A stretch of 64,000 nucleotides of DNA from Rhodovulum marinum (GCF_004343075.1 NZ_SLXP01000015.1:18857-82856), one strand, 5' to 3'. Positions 18,951 to 28,517 are shown, counted from the first letter of the stretch. Notes: generated from the letters alone by a model not told the origin. Numbers and translations are program-made.

Positions 18951-21884
18951 TCAGTGCGCGGCGGTCGTCTTCGGCGCCTCGGTTGATCGGGGCGGCCCGT
19001 TCGCGAAGCCGGGGGTCAGCCGGTGCCGGATCAGGGCCACGGGGTGCCGGCGCAGCGTCAGGCGCAGTGCGAGGTAGTCTTCGACCACCTCTTCGCCCGC
19101 GCCCATGGCGGGCAGCGCGACCCGGGGTTCCACGATCGCCTCGCCATCCAGGTCGGCTGCGAACAGCGGCAGGGGCGCGGGCGCGGTCAGCGCGCGGGCG
19201 GTCCACAGCGCCTCGCGTCTTGTGAGTCCCAGCCCTGCGAAGGCGTCGGCCTCGGCCAGCCTGTGGATCAGCGCGGGAGACAGCCCGGCGCGGCGCCAGA
19301 CATCCTCGACCGAGCGGTAGCCGTTGCCGCGCGCCGCGGCGATCCAGGCGGCCTCGTCCTCGGGCATCCCCGTGACCTGCCGGAACCCCAGCCGCAGCGC
19401 CAGCCCGCCGCGCCCGTCCGGTTCCACCGCGTTGTCCCAGTGGCTGTGGTTGATGCAGACGGGGCGCACCGTGACCCCGTGTTCACGCGCGTCGCGCACG
19501 ATCTGGGCGGGCGCGTAGAATCCCATCGGCTGGGAATTCAAGAGCGCGCAGGCGAAGATCGCGGGGTGGTGGCGTTTCACCCAGGCCGAGGCATAGACCA
19601 GGAGCGCGAAGCTGGCCGCGTGGCTTTCGGGAAAGCCGTAGGAGCCGAAGCCCTCGATCTGGCTGAAACAGCGTTCGGCGAAGGTGCCGTCATAGCCGTT
19701 GGCGCGCATGCCGGCCAGGAACCTGTCGCGGAACTCGGCGACGTTGCCGTGCTTGTTGAAGGTGGCGAGCGACCGGCGCAGCCGGTCGGCCTCTTCGGGG
19801 GTGAAGCCCGCCCCGGTGATCGCGATCTGCATCGCCTGTTCCTGGAACAAGGGCACGCCCAGCGTCTTGCCCAGCACGGCCCCCAGCGCGTCCGAGGGGA
19901 AGCGCACCTCCTCCTCGCCGTTGCGCCGCCGCAGGTAGGGGTGGACCATGTCGCCCTGGATCGGGCCGGGGCGGATGATCGCGACCTGGATCACGAGGTC
20001 GTAGAACTTGCGCGGGCGCATCCGGGGCAGGAAGTTCATCTGCGCCCGGCTTTCCACCTGGAACACGCCCAGGCTGTCGGCCCGGCACAGCATGTCGTAG
20101 GTGGCCGGGTCCTCGGGCGGCAGCGTGGCGAGGTCGAGCCGCTGCCCGTGATGGCGCTCGATCAGCTCGAACGCCTTGCGCAGGCAGGTCAGCATCCCCA
20201 GCGCCAGCACGTCGACCTTGAGGATGCCCAGCGTGTCGATGTCGTCCTTGTCCCAGCAGATGACGGTGCGCCCCTCCATCGTGGCGTTCTCGACGGGCAC
20301 CAGCTCGTCCAGCCGGCCCTCGGTGATGACGAAGCCGCCGACATGCTGGGACAGGTGGCGGGGAAAGCCCTGGATTTCCCCGATCAGCTCCAGCGTGCGG
20401 GCGAGCCGCGGGTCGGCGGGGTCGAGCCCGATCTCGCGCAGGCGCGCGTCCTCGATGGCGCCGTTGCCCCAGCCCCAGATCTGGCTGGACAGCGCGGCCA
20501 GCGTGTCCTCGGACAGGCCCATGGCGCGGCCCACCTCGCGCACCGCGCGCTTGCCGCGGTAATGGATCACCGTGGCGCACAACCCCGCCCGGTGGCGGCC
20601 ATAGCGGTCATAGATGTGCTGGATCACCTCTTCGCGGCGTTCATGTTCGAAATCGACATCGATATCGGGGGGCTCGTCGCGGGCCTCGGACACGAAGCGT
20701 TCGAACACCATGGTGCCGATCTCGGGGCTGACAGAGGTGATGCCCAAGGCATAGCACACCACCGAATTCGCCGCCGAACCGCGCCCCTGGCAAAGGATGC
20801 CGCGGTCGCGAGCGAAGGCGACGATGTCGTGGACGGTCAGGAAATAGGGTTCGTAGCGCAGCTTGGCGATCAGGGCGAGCTCGTGGTCGAGCAGGGCGCG
20901 CACCCGCTCCGGCGCGCCCTGGGGATAGCGCCAGGCCAGACCCGCGCGGGCCAGCCGGGCCAGCCGGTCGGCGGCGGTCTCGCCACCCTGAAGTTCCGAG
21001 GGGTATTCATAGCGCAACTCGTCCAGGCCGAAGGTGCAGCGCGCGGCGATCTCGGCGGTTCGCTCGACGGCCTCCTCGTGGCCGCGGAACAGGCGGCGCA
21101 TCTCGGCCTCGGAGCGCAGGCGCCGTTCGGCATTGGCCAGCGCCGCCCGGCCCAAGGCGTCGACCCGGGTGCCGGTGCGGATCGCGGTCAACACGTCGGC
21201 CAGCCGGCGGCGGCGGCCATGGTGCATCATCGGCGCGGCCGAGGCGACGGTGGGCAGGCCCAGGCCGCGGGCCAGCCGCGTCAGCCGGTCGAACCGCGCC
21301 GCATCCTGGCCGTCATAGGCCGGTGCCATCAGCAAGGATACCTGCCCGGGGAAGCGGCGCGTCAGCCGTTCCGCCCGTGGCCGCCATCCGTCCGCGCCGC
21401 CCGGGGCCCCGGGCGCCCGTGGCGGGTGGAGCAGGATCTCCAGCCCCTCGCCCCATTCCAGCAGATCGTCGAGCGTCAGGGTGCAGGCCCCCTTGCCCGC
21501 CCGCAGCTTGCCCGCCGACAGCATCCGGCAGAGCCGCCCCCAGGCGGCGCGGTCGCGGGGCAGGGCGACCGCCGCGAACCCGCCCTCCAGCACCAGCCGC
21601 GCCGCCGGGATCAGCCGCGGCACGGTGTGGATCGGCGCCGACGGGGGGGGCGGGACATGGTCGGGCCGCGGCGGGCCGATCGGGTCGGCCTCGCGCCGCA
21701 GCCGCACCTCGCGGGCGATCTCGCGCGCCGCCGCATGGGCCCGCACCAGCCCCGCGACCGAGTTCTCGTCGGCAATCGCCAGCGCCTCGATACCCAAAAG
21801 CGCCGCCCGGCGCATGTACTCCTCGGGATGCGAGGCGCCGGTCAGGAAGGTGAAGTTCGAGCAGGCACAAAGTTCGGCGAACAT
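18951..21884 (-). CDS. dnaE2: Error-prone DNA polymerase DnaE2 (ImuC), apparently lacking the C-terminal OB domain
   Basis: 977 residues, SOS-mutagenesis polymerase related to DNA pol III alpha. An N-terminal PHP domain begins FAELCACSNFTFLTGASHPE; the catalytic palm carries PDIDVDFEHERREE (Asp407, 409, 411), and the fingers and helix-hairpin-helix region follow (GFGSYGFPESHAASFALLVY). Typical family members exceed 1,050 residues and end with an OB-fold (tRNA-anticodon-like) domain; here the protein stops soon after EEVVEDYLALRLTLRRHP in a non-conserved Pro/Thr tail next to repeat copy D. An SOS-box-like site lies just upstream. Confidence 0.9.
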   Translation of the reverse strand: MFAELCACSNFTFLTGASHPEEYMRRAALLGIEALAIADENSVAGLVRAHAAAREIAREVRLRREADPIGPPRPDHVPPPPSAPIHTVPRLIPAARLVLEGGFAAVALPRDRAAWGRLCRMLSAGKLRAGKGACTLTLDDLLEWGEGLEILLHPPRAPGAPGGADGWRPRAERLTRRFPGQVSLLMAPAYDGQDAARFDRLTRLARGLGLPTVASAAPMMHHGRRRRLADVLTAIRTGTRVDALGRAALANAERRLRSEAEMRRLFRGHEEAVERTAEIAARCTFGLDELRYEYPSELQGGETAADRLARLARAGLAWRYPQGAPERVRALLDHELALIAKLRYEPYFLTVHDIVAFARDRGILCQGRGSAANSVVCYALGITSVSPEIGTMVFERFVSEARDEPPDIDVDFEHERREEVIQHIYDRYGRHRAGLCATVIHYRGKRAVREVGRAMGLSEDTLAALSSQIWGWGNGAIEDARLREIGLDPADPRLARTLELIGEIQGFPRHLSQHVGGFVITEGRLDELVPVENATMEGRTVICWDKDDIDTLGILKVDVLALGMLTCLRKAFELIERHHGQRLDLATLPPEDPATYDMLCRADSLGVFQVESRAQMNFLPRMRPRKFYDLVIQVAIIRPGPIQGDMVHPYLRRRNGEEEVRFPSDALGAVLGKTLGVPLFQEQAMQIAITGAGFTPEEADRLRRSLATFNKHGNVAEFRDRFLAGMRANGYDGTFAERCFSQIEGFGSYGFPESHAASFALLVYASAWVKRHHPAIFACALLNSQPMGFYAPAQIVRDAREHGVTVRPVCINHSHWDNAVEPDGRGGLALRLGFRQVTGMPEDEAAWIAAARGNGYRSVEDVWRRAGLSPALIHRLAEADAFAGLGLTRREALWTARALTAPAPLPLFAADLDGEAIVEPRVALPAMGAGEEVVEDYLALRLTLRRHPVALIRHRLTPGFANGPPRSTEAPKTTAAH

Positions 21885-21900
21885 GGTGAGTCGGCATTAT

Positions 21901-21915
21901 ATTCACGTTTTGTTC
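21901..21915. promoter_or_regulatory. SOS (LexA) box in front of dnaE2, one mismatch
   Basis: ATTC-ACGTTTT-GTTC, read on the gene strand as GAAC-N7-GAAT, against the alphaproteobacterial LexA consensus GAAC-N7-GAAC. It is 17-31 bp upstream of the dnaE2 ATG, the same relative position as the box at imuB. Confidence 0.65.
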
Positions 21916-21954
21916 CTTTTTGGAGTCCGCCCGCCGATCCGATCGCGCCGCCCC

Positions 21955-22042
21955 CTCTTCTTCTGGCCGAAAATATCCCGGGGGGTCGCGGGGGGCAGAG
22001 CCCCCCCCACGGGTCGCCTTGGCGTCAGCCAAGGCGAAACCC
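21955..22042 (+). repeat. Dispersed intergenic repeat, copy E (full length)
   Basis: TTCTTCTGGCCGAAAATATC with CCGGGGGGTCGC, hairpin GGGGGGCAGAGCCCCCC, then hairpin CGCCTTGGC-GTCA-GCCAAGGCG (22015-22036). It sits between dnaE2 and the 3' end of the methyltransferase gene. This copy is the best model of the consensus. Confidence 0.85.
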
Positions 22043-22061
22043 GGCAACCAACGCCCCCGGT

Positions 22062-22916
22062 CTAACCCCGCGGCCGCAGCCGGAAGATCACGTAACGGTT
22101 GTCCCGGCAGAACGCCTCGGCCGTTCGCTCGCGCCCCATCAGCCGGGCGGACAGCCGCGCACGCCGGCGCGCGTTCAGCACCAGGCCCAGCGCGCGGTGC
22201 AGCACCCAGCGCCCGCGCGGCCGCTTGGACGCCAGTTCCGAATCGACCCGTTCGATTGCGTGGCCGAACACGTTGAACAGCGCCTGTTCCAGGTCGATCG
22301 AGGGCGCGACGGCCGCGGTGATGTCCTCTTCGGCCAGCACCTCCAGGTCGCGCTCGGCCAGCGACACGCGCATCGCCGCCAGCCGGTGCCCGCCGCCTGC
22401 CGACCGGATCGCCTGGCCCGGCCGGTAGGCGTCCGACCGGAAACAGTCGGCGATCAGGATCTCGCCCCCCGGCACCAGCAGCGCCGCGGCCTTGTCCAGC
22501 GCCAGGTCGCGCGGGATGTACTGGAAGCTTTCGGAAAACAGGCACAGATCGAAGCGCGGCTCGGACACGAAGGCCTGGAACGGCATCTCGTGGACGATGG
22601 CGCCGGGCGCGTTCTCGCGGCAGCGCGCGGCGAGGAACGCGCTGGGCACCACGATCTCGACCGCATGGCCCAGCGCGATCAGCTTGGCCGCGGTTTCGCC
22701 CGCGCCGCCGCCGATATCGAGGATCCGCAGCCGCCCCGCGGGCAGGTAGGAAAACAGCTTGTCGGTATAGGCGGCCTGTGCGGGGCCCAGGTTGGCGGCC
22801 GTCACCTCCAGCCCGGTCCACAGCCCGTAGTGCAGGTTTTCCGTGCCGGTCAGCCAGCGGATGAAGGACAGGCCCACATCGAGGCCCACCGCGCGGGTGT
22901 CGAGTTTCTCGGCCAT
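22062..22916 (-). CDS. Class I SAM-dependent methyltransferase
   Basis: 284 residues. Rossmann methyltransferase fold with motif I LRILDIGGGAGETAAKLIAL (near residue 75), an acidic residue after strand 2, and FDLCLFSESFQYIPRD as the post-motif region. The C-terminus is Arg-rich (NARRRARLSARLMGRERTA), suggesting a lipid, membrane-surface or nucleic-acid substrate, which is only an inference. The substrate is unknown. The start MAEKLDTRAV at 22916 follows a GGGACGGA sequence; rppH is immediately upstream on the same strand. Confidence 0.8.
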   Translation of the reverse strand: MAEKLDTRAVGLDVGLSFIRWLTGTENLHYGLWTGLEVTAANLGPAQAAYTDKLFSYLPAGRLRILDIGGGAGETAAKLIALGHAVEIVVPSAFLAARCRENAPGAIVHEMPFQAFVSEPRFDLCLFSESFQYIPRDLALDKAAALLVPGGEILIADCFRSDAYRPGQAIRSAGGGHRLAAMRVSLAERDLEVLAEEDITAAVAPSIDLEQALFNVFGHAIERVDSELASKRPRGRWVLHRALGLVLNARRRARLSARLMGRERTAEAFCRDNRYVIFRLRPRG

Positions 22917-22979
22917 GTTCCGTCCCGAAATGCGTGCGGGGTCAATGCGCGATTTCCGCGCCCGGGGCAAGCCGGGGTG

Positions 22980-23474
22980 TCAGGTGAAATGCGCCGCGAA
23001 CTCGTCCACCACGCGTTCGTAGACCTCGCGCTTGAACGGCACGATGCTGGCCACCAGGTGGCCGGGGTCGAGCCAGGCCCATTCCGAGAATTCGGGGTGC
23101 TCGGTTTCGATGTCGATCTGGTCGTCGGTGCCGAGGAACCGCATCAGGAACCACAGCTGTTTCTGGCCGCGATACTTGCCCTTCCAGACCTTGCCCATCA
23201 ATTCGGGTGGCAGGTCGTAGGTGACCCAGTCGGCGGTGCGGCCCACCACCTTTACCAGGTCGGGGGTGACGCCGGTTTCCTCCCACAGCTCGCGCAGCGC
23301 GGCCTGTTCGGGGTCTTCGCCCGGGTCGATCCCGCCCTGGGGCATCTGCCAGGCGGGGTCGGGCCAGTCCTTGCGCTGGCCGACGAAGACGCGGCCGGCG
23401 TCGTTCATCAGCATGACGCCGACGCAGGGGCGGTAGGGCAGGGTCTCGATTTCTTGTGCGCTCAGCATGGGCAT
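22980..23474 (-). CDS. rppH: RNA pyrophosphohydrolase RppH (Nudix)
   Basis: 164 residues. Removes pyrophosphate from 5'-triphosphorylated RNA and so starts mRNA decay; alphaproteobacterial relatives also hydrolyse Ap4A. The Nudix box reads [20 protein letters not shown] followed by TGV, with catalytic Glu residues. W residues in PAWQMPQGG and FSEWAWL fit the RppH subgroup. Two starts (MPML at 23474, ML at 23468) differ by two residues. It lies 37 bp downstream of ctpA and continues that operon. Confidence 0.92.
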   Translation of the reverse strand: MPMLSAQEIETLPYRPCVGVMLMNDAGRVFVGQRKDWPDPAWQMPQGGIDPGEDPEQAALRELWEETGVTPDLVKVVGRTADWVTYDLPPELMGKVWKGKYRGQKQLWFLMRFLGTDDQIDIETEHPEFSEWAWLDPGHLVASIVPFKREVYERVVDEFAAHFT

Positions 23475-23511
23475 ATCCCGGGGCCGGCGGCGGGCCGGCC
23501 CCGATCCGGGG

Positions 23512-24855
23512 TCACTGTTCGGTTTCGAGGGCGGCATAGCCCTTGAGGATGTCGATGGCATAGGCCAGCTGGTAATCCTCTTCGCGCAGCTTGGCGGCCT
23601 CTTCGGCCTTTTTCAGCTCTTCCTCGGCCTGCTTCTTCTCGTCCTCGGTCATGCTGTCATTGCCCAGCGCGCCGCGCAGGTCGGCCTCGGACCGGAGCCG
23701 GCGGGCCGCGCTCGTTTCGTCCTCTTCGGTTTCGGCCTCGGGGCGGCGGGGGGGCTGTTCCACGACGATGTCGGGCGCCACGCCGAGGGCCTGGATCGAC
23801 CGGCCCGACGGCGTGTAATAGCGCGCCGTGGTCAGCCGCATCGCGCCGTCGCCTTTCAGCGGCATCACGGTCTGGACCGACCCCTTGCCGAAGCTTCTGG
23901 TGCCCACGACGATGGCGCGGCGGTGATCCTTGAGCGCGCCGGCGACGATTTCAGAGGCCGAGGCCGAGCCGCCGTTGATCAGCACGACCAGTGGTTTGCC
24001 GCCTGTCAGGTCGCCCTTGGTGGCGTTGTAGCGGTCGCTGTCCTGCGGGTCGCGGCCGCGGGTGGACACGATCTCGCCCGCGTCCAGGAACGCATCCGAC
24101 ACCTTGATCGCCTGGGGCAGCAGCCCGCCGGGGTTGTTGCGCAGGTCCAGCACCACGCCGTTCACGTTCTCGATGCCGCCCAGTTCCTCGACCGACTTTT
24201 CCCACTCGGCCTCGAGGTTGGTATAGGTCTGGTCGTTGAAGGTGGTCACGCGCAGCACCACGGTGTCGCCCTGGATGCGCGAGCGCACGGCGGTCAGCTT
24301 GATCGTGTCGCGGATGATCGTCACGTCGAAGGGTTCGTCCACGCCCTGGCGGACGACGGTGATGACGATCTCGCTGCCCACGGGGCCGCGCATCATCTCG
24401 ACCGCCTGGTCCAGCGTCAGGCCCAGCACGCTTTCGCCATCGACATGGGTGATGAAATCGCCCGCCTCGATCCCGGCCTCGTCGGCGGGGGTGCCGTCGA
24501 TCGGCGAGACCACCTTGACGAAGCCCTCTTCCTGGGTGACCTCGATGCCAAGCCCGCCGAATTCGCCGCGGGTCTGCACCTGCATGTCGTCGAAATCCTT
24601 GGGCGGCAGATAGCTGGAATGCGGGTCCAGCGAGGTGAGCATGCCGTTGATCGCGGCCTCGATCAGTTCGCTTTCGTCCACTTCCTCGACATATTGCGCG
24701 CGGATGCGTTCGAACACGTCGCCGAACAGGTCGAGCTGTTCGTAGACCGAACTCTTGCGCCCCGCTTCCTGGGCGAGCAGCGGCCCGGCGACCTGGGTGG
24801 CCAAGATCGTCCCCGCAATCGTGCCGCCCAGCGCGGCCATGGCGAATTTCTTCAT
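23512..24855 (-). CDS. ctpA: C-terminal processing protease CtpA (S41)
   Basis: 447 residues, exported serine protease. Signal or anchor at the N-terminus ([20 protein letters not shown]), PDZ domain (about 95-170, [14 protein letters not shown]), catalytic Ser299 in [14 protein letters not shown] and Lys324 in [10 protein letters not shown], 25 residues apart as in E. coli Tsp/Prc. A Glu/Lys-rich coiled tail is near the C-terminus. CtpA proteases trim periplasmic and peptidoglycan-linked proteins. The M23-like gene upstream ends 8 bp before its start, matching the known envC-ctpA linkage and a shared cell-wall role. Confidence 0.93.
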   Translation of the reverse strand: MKKFAMAALGGTIAGTILATQVAGPLLAQEAGRKSSVYEQLDLFGDVFERIRAQYVEEVDESELIEAAINGMLTSLDPHSSYLPPKDFDDMQVQTRGEFGGLGIEVTQEEGFVKVVSPIDGTPADEAGIEAGDFITHVDGESVLGLTLDQAVEMMRGPVGSEIVITVVRQGVDEPFDVTIIRDTIKLTAVRSRIQGDTVVLRVTTFNDQTYTNLEAEWEKSVEELGGIENVNGVVLDLRNNPGGLLPQAIKVSDAFLDAGEIVSTRGRDPQDSDRYNATKGDLTGGKPLVVLINGGSASASEIVAGALKDHRRAIVVGTRSFGKGSVQTVMPLKGDGAMRLTTARYYTPSGRSIQALGVAPDIVVEQPPRRPEAETEEDETSAARRLRSEADLRGALGNDSMTEDEKKQAEEELKKAEEAAKLREEDYQLAYAIDILKGYAALETEQ

Positions 24856-24862
24856 GGCGTCC

Positions 24863-26011
24863 TCAATCCTTGTCACGGGCGGTCGGCGCGAACCACGGTT
24901 CCGGGTCCACCGGGCTGCCGCCCCGTCTCAGTTCCATATAAAGCGTTTCCGTTTTCAAATCGCCACCACGATCTGACGCGTCGTCGAGAAACGCCGCGGT
25001 TTTCGGGTCCGCGCCGCCCATCAGGCCCACCGGGCGGCCCGCCGGCAGGACCTCGCCCTCGGCACCATAGACCTCGGCCAGACCGGCGAGCACTAGCAGA
25101 TAGCCCTCGGCGGGTTCCAGGACGATCACATTTCCGTAGTCCAGAAGCGGGCCGCGATAGCGGATCGTGGCGGGCACCGGGGTGGTGACCAGCGCCAGCG
25201 GGCGGGTGGCCAACACAAGGCCGGGCCGGGCCACCCCGGCCGCATCCGCCGCGCCGAAGCCGCGCAGGACCGTGCCCTGCACCGGCAGCGGCAGGCGGCC
25301 CGCAAGCGCGGCGAAATCCTGCGGCAAGGTGCCTTCGGGCGCGGTGGACGTGGCGGTGGCGGCCAGGCCGGCGGCGAACCCGTCCAGCGTGTCGCTGCTT
25401 TCGACCAGGGCGCGCAGGCTGTCGGGATCGGCGGCGAAGCGGCGCGGCAGGTCGCGGCGTTCGGACATCGCCTGGGACAGTTCGGTGCGCGCGCGCTGGG
25501 CCCCGGCCAGCCCCTCGGCCAGGGTGTCGGCGGCACTTTCCTGCAGGGCGCGCATCAGCGCGACCTCTTCCAGCCGGGCGCGCAGCGCGTCGGCCTCGGC
25601 CTGCAGCGCGGGGGTGACATCGCCCAGCATCATGCCCGCGCGCGCGGTGCCCAGCGGCCCGGCCGGGTGCAGCAGCAGCGTTTCGGGCAATTGCGGCAGG
25701 GCCGACAGCGCGCCCAGCAATTGCGCGATCTCGGCCCGGCGCGCGTCGAGCACGAGGGCGATGGACTGTTCGCGGATCGCCGCGCGGCGCATCCCCTCGC
25801 GCAGGGCAGCCAGCCCGGATTCGTAGGCGCGGATCGTTTCGGTCAGCGCCGCCACCCGGTCGCGCGCCCCCTCGGCCGCATCCAGCGACCGGCCCGCCGC
25901 GCGCAGCGCGTCGGCAGCGGTGCGGGCGGCCTCGGCGGGGTCGGTCTGGGCCCGGGCGGCCGGCGCGCCCGCCAGCGCAAGGATCAGCAGGAGGGCGCGC
26001 GCGGGTCTCAC
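24863..26011 (-). CDS. Murein hydrolase activator EnvC-like protein (LytM/M23 fold)
   Basis: 382 residues with a cleavable signal (VRPARALLLILALAGAPAARA). A long helical coiled-coil part (about 30-230, including the AAEGARDRVAALTETIRAYE-like stretch) precedes a C-terminal LytM domain (about 275-375, RGPLLDYGNVIVLEPAEGYL and YMELRRGG) in which the usual zinc ligands are largely replaced, as in activators rather than enzymes. The start is GTG at 26011, overlapping the gpmI TGA as GTGA, so translation is coupled. EnvC-type proteins switch on amidases at division sites. Confidence 0.85.
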   Translation of the reverse strand: MRPARALLLILALAGAPAARAQTDPAEAARTAADALRAAGRSLDAAEGARDRVAALTETIRAYESGLAALREGMRRAAIREQSIALVLDARRAEIAQLLGALSALPQLPETLLLHPAGPLGTARAGMMLGDVTPALQAEADALRARLEEVALMRALQESAADTLAEGLAGAQRARTELSQAMSERRDLPRRFAADPDSLRALVESSDTLDGFAAGLAATATSTAPEGTLPQDFAALAGRLPLPVQGTVLRGFGAADAAGVARPGLVLATRPLALVTTPVPATIRYRGPLLDYGNVIVLEPAEGYLLVLAGLAEVYGAEGEVLPAGRPVGLMGGADPKTAAFLDDASDRGGDLKTETLYMELRRGGSPVDPEPWFAPTARDKD

Positions 26012-27528
26012 GTTTCGATCAGGCTTTCGCCGGTCATCTCGGGCGGTTTCGGCAGGCCCATCAGCTGCAGCACCGTGGGCGCGAGATCGGCCAGCCGCCC
26101 GTCGCGCAACTGGGCGCCCGCGGGCCCGCCCACCAGGATCACCGGCACCGGGTTCAGCGTGTGCGCGGTGTGCGGGCCGCCGGTTTCGGGGTCGACCATG
26201 GTTTCGCAATTGCCGTGGTCGGCGGTGACGATCATCGCGCCGCCGGCCTTGTCCAGCGCGTCTAGCGCACGGCCCAGCCCGGCATCCACCGCCTCGCAGG
26301 CCTTCATCGCGGCCTGGAGATCGCCGGTATGGCCGACCATGTCGGGGTTGGCGTAGTTCACCACGATCAGGTCATAGCCCGCGCCGATCGCCTGGACCAG
26401 CGCGTCGGTGACGGCGGGCGCGCTCATCTCGGGTTGCAGGTCGTAGGTGGCGACCTTGGGCGAGGGGGGCATGCAGCGATCCTCGCCGGGTTCGGGGGTT
26501 TCCTTGCCGCCGTTCAGGAAGAAGGTGACATGGGGGTATTTCTCGGTCTCGGCCAGGCGGAACTGGCGCAGGCCCTGTTTCGCCACCCATTCGCCAAGGG
26601 TGTTGACGAGCTTGCGCTTGGGAAAGACGGTCGCCATCCACTGGTTGTGGTCGGCGGAATACTCGACCATGCCGAGGATCGCGGAAAATTTCGGCCGCTT
26701 GCCGGTTTCGAAATCGTCGAACCCGGGCTGAGCGAAGGCGCGCAGGATCTCGCGCGCGCGGTCGGCGCGGAAGTTCAGGCAGAACAGGCCATCGCCATCC
26801 TTCATGCCGGGCGGGTCATTGATGACGGAGGGTTCGATGAACTCGTCGGTTTCGCCGCGCGCATAGGCGGCGGTGACGGCCTGTTCGGGGGTGTCCACCT
26901 CTTCGCCCAGGCCGTTGGCCATGGCGTGATAGGCCAGTTGCACCCGCGCCCAGCGGTTGTCGCGGTCCATCGCGTAGTAGCGGCCGATCACGCTGGCGAC
27001 ATGGGCGCCTTGGGGCAGGCCGGCGACCAGCTCGGCGATATAGCGGTCCGCGGATTTCGGGGGCACGTCGCGGCCATCGGTGATGGCGTGGATGGCCACC
27101 GGCACGCCGGCCTCGGTGATCGCGCGCGCGGCGGCGAGGATGTGGCGGGTGTGGCCGTGCACGCCCCCGTCGGAGCAAAGGCCCATCAGGTGCGCGGTGC
27201 CGCCGGCGTCTTTCACCCTGGCGATGAAATCCGTGAGCGCGGGGTTGCGGAAAAAGCTGCCATCCTCGATCGCCAGGTCGATCTGGCCGAGATCCATCGC
27301 CACCACCCGGCCCGCGCCGATATTGGTGTGCCCGACCTCGGAATTGCCCATCTGCCCGGTCGGCAGGCCGACATCGGGGCCGTAGGTGACCAGGGTCGCA
27401 TGCGGGCAGCTGGCCATCAGCCGGTCGTAATTCGGGGTGGCGGCCAGTTCGGGGGCGTCGTCGGCATGGGTCGGGCCGATGCCCCAGCCGTCGAGGATGC
27501 AGAGGATGACGGGTTTCGGTGCGCTCAT
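26008..27528 (-). CDS. gpmI: 2,3-bisphosphoglycerate-independent phosphoglycerate mutase
   Basis: 506 residues, alkaline-phosphatase-superfamily enzyme of glycolysis/gluconeogenesis using two Mn ions. Asp13 in LCILDGWG and phospho-acceptor Ser63 in TGQMGNSEVGHTNIG are present; the C-terminal metal site includes VTADHGNCE and PHTAHTLNPVP. The start MSAPKPVILC at 27528 matches the family; an upstream extension of the frame is spurious. First gene of the gpmI-envC-ctpA-rppH operon, an arrangement common in this order. Confidence 0.95.
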   Translation of the reverse strand: MSAPKPVILCILDGWGIGPTHADDAPELAATPNYDRLMASCPHATLVTYGPDVGLPTGQMGNSEVGHTNIGAGRVVAMDLGQIDLAIEDGSFFRNPALTDFIARVKDAGGTAHLMGLCSDGGVHGHTRHILAAARAITEAGVPVAIHAITDGRDVPPKSADRYIAELVAGLPQGAHVASVIGRYYAMDRDNRWARVQLAYHAMANGLGEEVDTPEQAVTAAYARGETDEFIEPSVINDPPGMKDGDGLFCLNFRADRAREILRAFAQPGFDDFETGKRPKFSAILGMVEYSADHNQWMATVFPKRKLVNTLGEWVAKQGLRQFRLAETEKYPHVTFFLNGGKETPEPGEDRCMPPSPKVATYDLQPEMSAPAVTDALVQAIGAGYDLIVVNYANPDMVGHTGDLQAAMKACEAVDAGLGRALDALDKAGGAMIVTADHGNCETMVDPETGGPHTAHTLNPVPVILVGGPAGAQLRDGRLADLAPTVLQLMGLPKPPEMTGESLIET

Positions 27529-27648
27529 CGGGGTGCCTTTCGGGGTTCGGCCCCTTCTAGGCGGACGCCGGGGGAAGGACAACCGGCGCGATCCGGATGC
27601 GGCCCTGCGGGCCAAGCCTTTTCAGGGGCGCCCCTGGCGGGGCGCGGC

Positions 27649-27680
27649 CTCCGGCGGGGATATTTTCGGCCAGAAGAAGA
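27649..27680 (-). repeat. Dispersed intergenic repeat, copy F
   Basis: Reverse orientation: GGGGATATTTTCGGCCAGAA then GAAGA, which directly abuts the rlmH stop codon at 27681. A perfect palindrome CAGGGGCGCCCCTG (27623-27636) lies just before it. Confidence 0.75.
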
Positions 27681-28151
27681 TCAGGCGCGGTGATAGGGGG
27701 TGCCGGCGAGGATTTGCGCGGCGCGGTAGAGCTGTTCGGTCAGCATCACGCGGGCCAGCATGTGCGGCCAGACCATCGGGCCGAAGGACAAGAGCGTATC
27801 GGCGCGGGCGCGCAGGTCCGGGGCGAGCCCGTCGGCGCCGCCGATCACGAAGGCCGCCTCGGCCCGGCCGGCATCGCGCCAGCGCGCGAGGAGGGCCGCG
27901 AAATCGGGCGAGGAGAGGGTCTTGCCGCGTTCGTCGAGCGCGCAGAGCACGGCGCCGGTGGGCAGGGCGCGGTCGAGCAGGCGCGCCTCGGCCCCCGGGC
28001 CGCCGCTCTTGCGGTCGTCCACTTCGGCGAAGGCCAGCGGGCCGAGGCCCAGCGCGCGCCCGGTGCGGTCGAACCGGGTCGCGTAGTCCTGGATCAGGTC
28101 GCGCTCGGGGCCGGGTTTCAGCCGGCCCACGGCGCAGACATGGACGCGCAT
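27681..28151 (-). CDS. rlmH: 23S rRNA pseudouridine(1915) N3-methyltransferase RlmH
   Basis: 156 residues, SPOUT-class enzyme methylating pseudouridine 1915 in helix 69 of 23S rRNA. The knot region has AAFVIGGADGLAPDL and the signature C-terminus LTEQLYRAAQILAGTPYHR. Length and ends match the family. The rsfS stop is immediately upstream of its ATG, so both are translated from one mRNA. Confidence 0.95.
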   Translation of the reverse strand: MRVHVCAVGRLKPGPERDLIQDYATRFDRTGRALGLGPLAFAEVDDRKSGGPGAEARLLDRALPTGAVLCALDERGKTLSSPDFAALLARWRDAGRAEAAFVIGGADGLAPDLRARADTLLSFGPMVWPHMLARVMLTEQLYRAAQILAGTPYHRA

Positions 28152-28517
28152 TCAGACCCGGGAGGACGCCGCGCCCGCGGGCAGCCACATCTTTTCGAGC
28201 TGGTAGAATTCGCGCACCTCGGGGCGGAACACGTGGACGATGACATCGCCCGCGTCGATCAGCACCCAGTCGCCCTGGTCCTTGCCTTCCAGCTTGGAGC
28301 CGCGGCCGAGATCCTGTTTCAGCCGGTCCTTGAGCTTTTCCGAGATCGAGGCGACCTGGCGGGTCGATCGGCCCGAGCAGATCACCATGTAATCGGCCAT
28401 GCTCGACTTGCCGCGCAGGTCGATGGTGATCACGTCTTCGGCCTTGTCGTCGGAGAGGGAGGCGAGGATGAAGTCGAGCAGTTCCTCGTTCGAAACATCG
28501 GGAATGCCGGCTGTCAT
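28152..28517 (-). CDS. rsfS: Ribosomal silencing factor RsfS
   Basis: 121 residues. Binds L14 (uL14) on the 50S subunit and blocks subunit joining during starvation. Family motifs are DDKAEDVITIDLRGKSSMAD, MVICSGRSTRQV and GDWVLIDAGDVIVHVF. The ATG at 28517 has no clear Shine-Dalgarno sequence of its own; it overlaps the stop codon of a short leader ORF as ATGA, pointing to translation by re-initiation. Followed directly by rlmH. Confidence 0.95.
   Translation of the reverse strand: MTAGIPDVSNEELLDFILASLSDDKAEDVITIDLRGKSSMADYMVICSGRSTRQVASISEKLKDRLKQDLGRGSKLEGKDQGDWVLIDAGDVIVHVFRPEVREFYQLEKMWLPAGAASSRV

Noticed and set aside
19023..23546. 1,507-codon plus-strand frame opposite dnaE2 and the methyltransferase
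   Set aside because: It mirrors coding DNA on the minus strand and spans several real genes; low-complexity composition.
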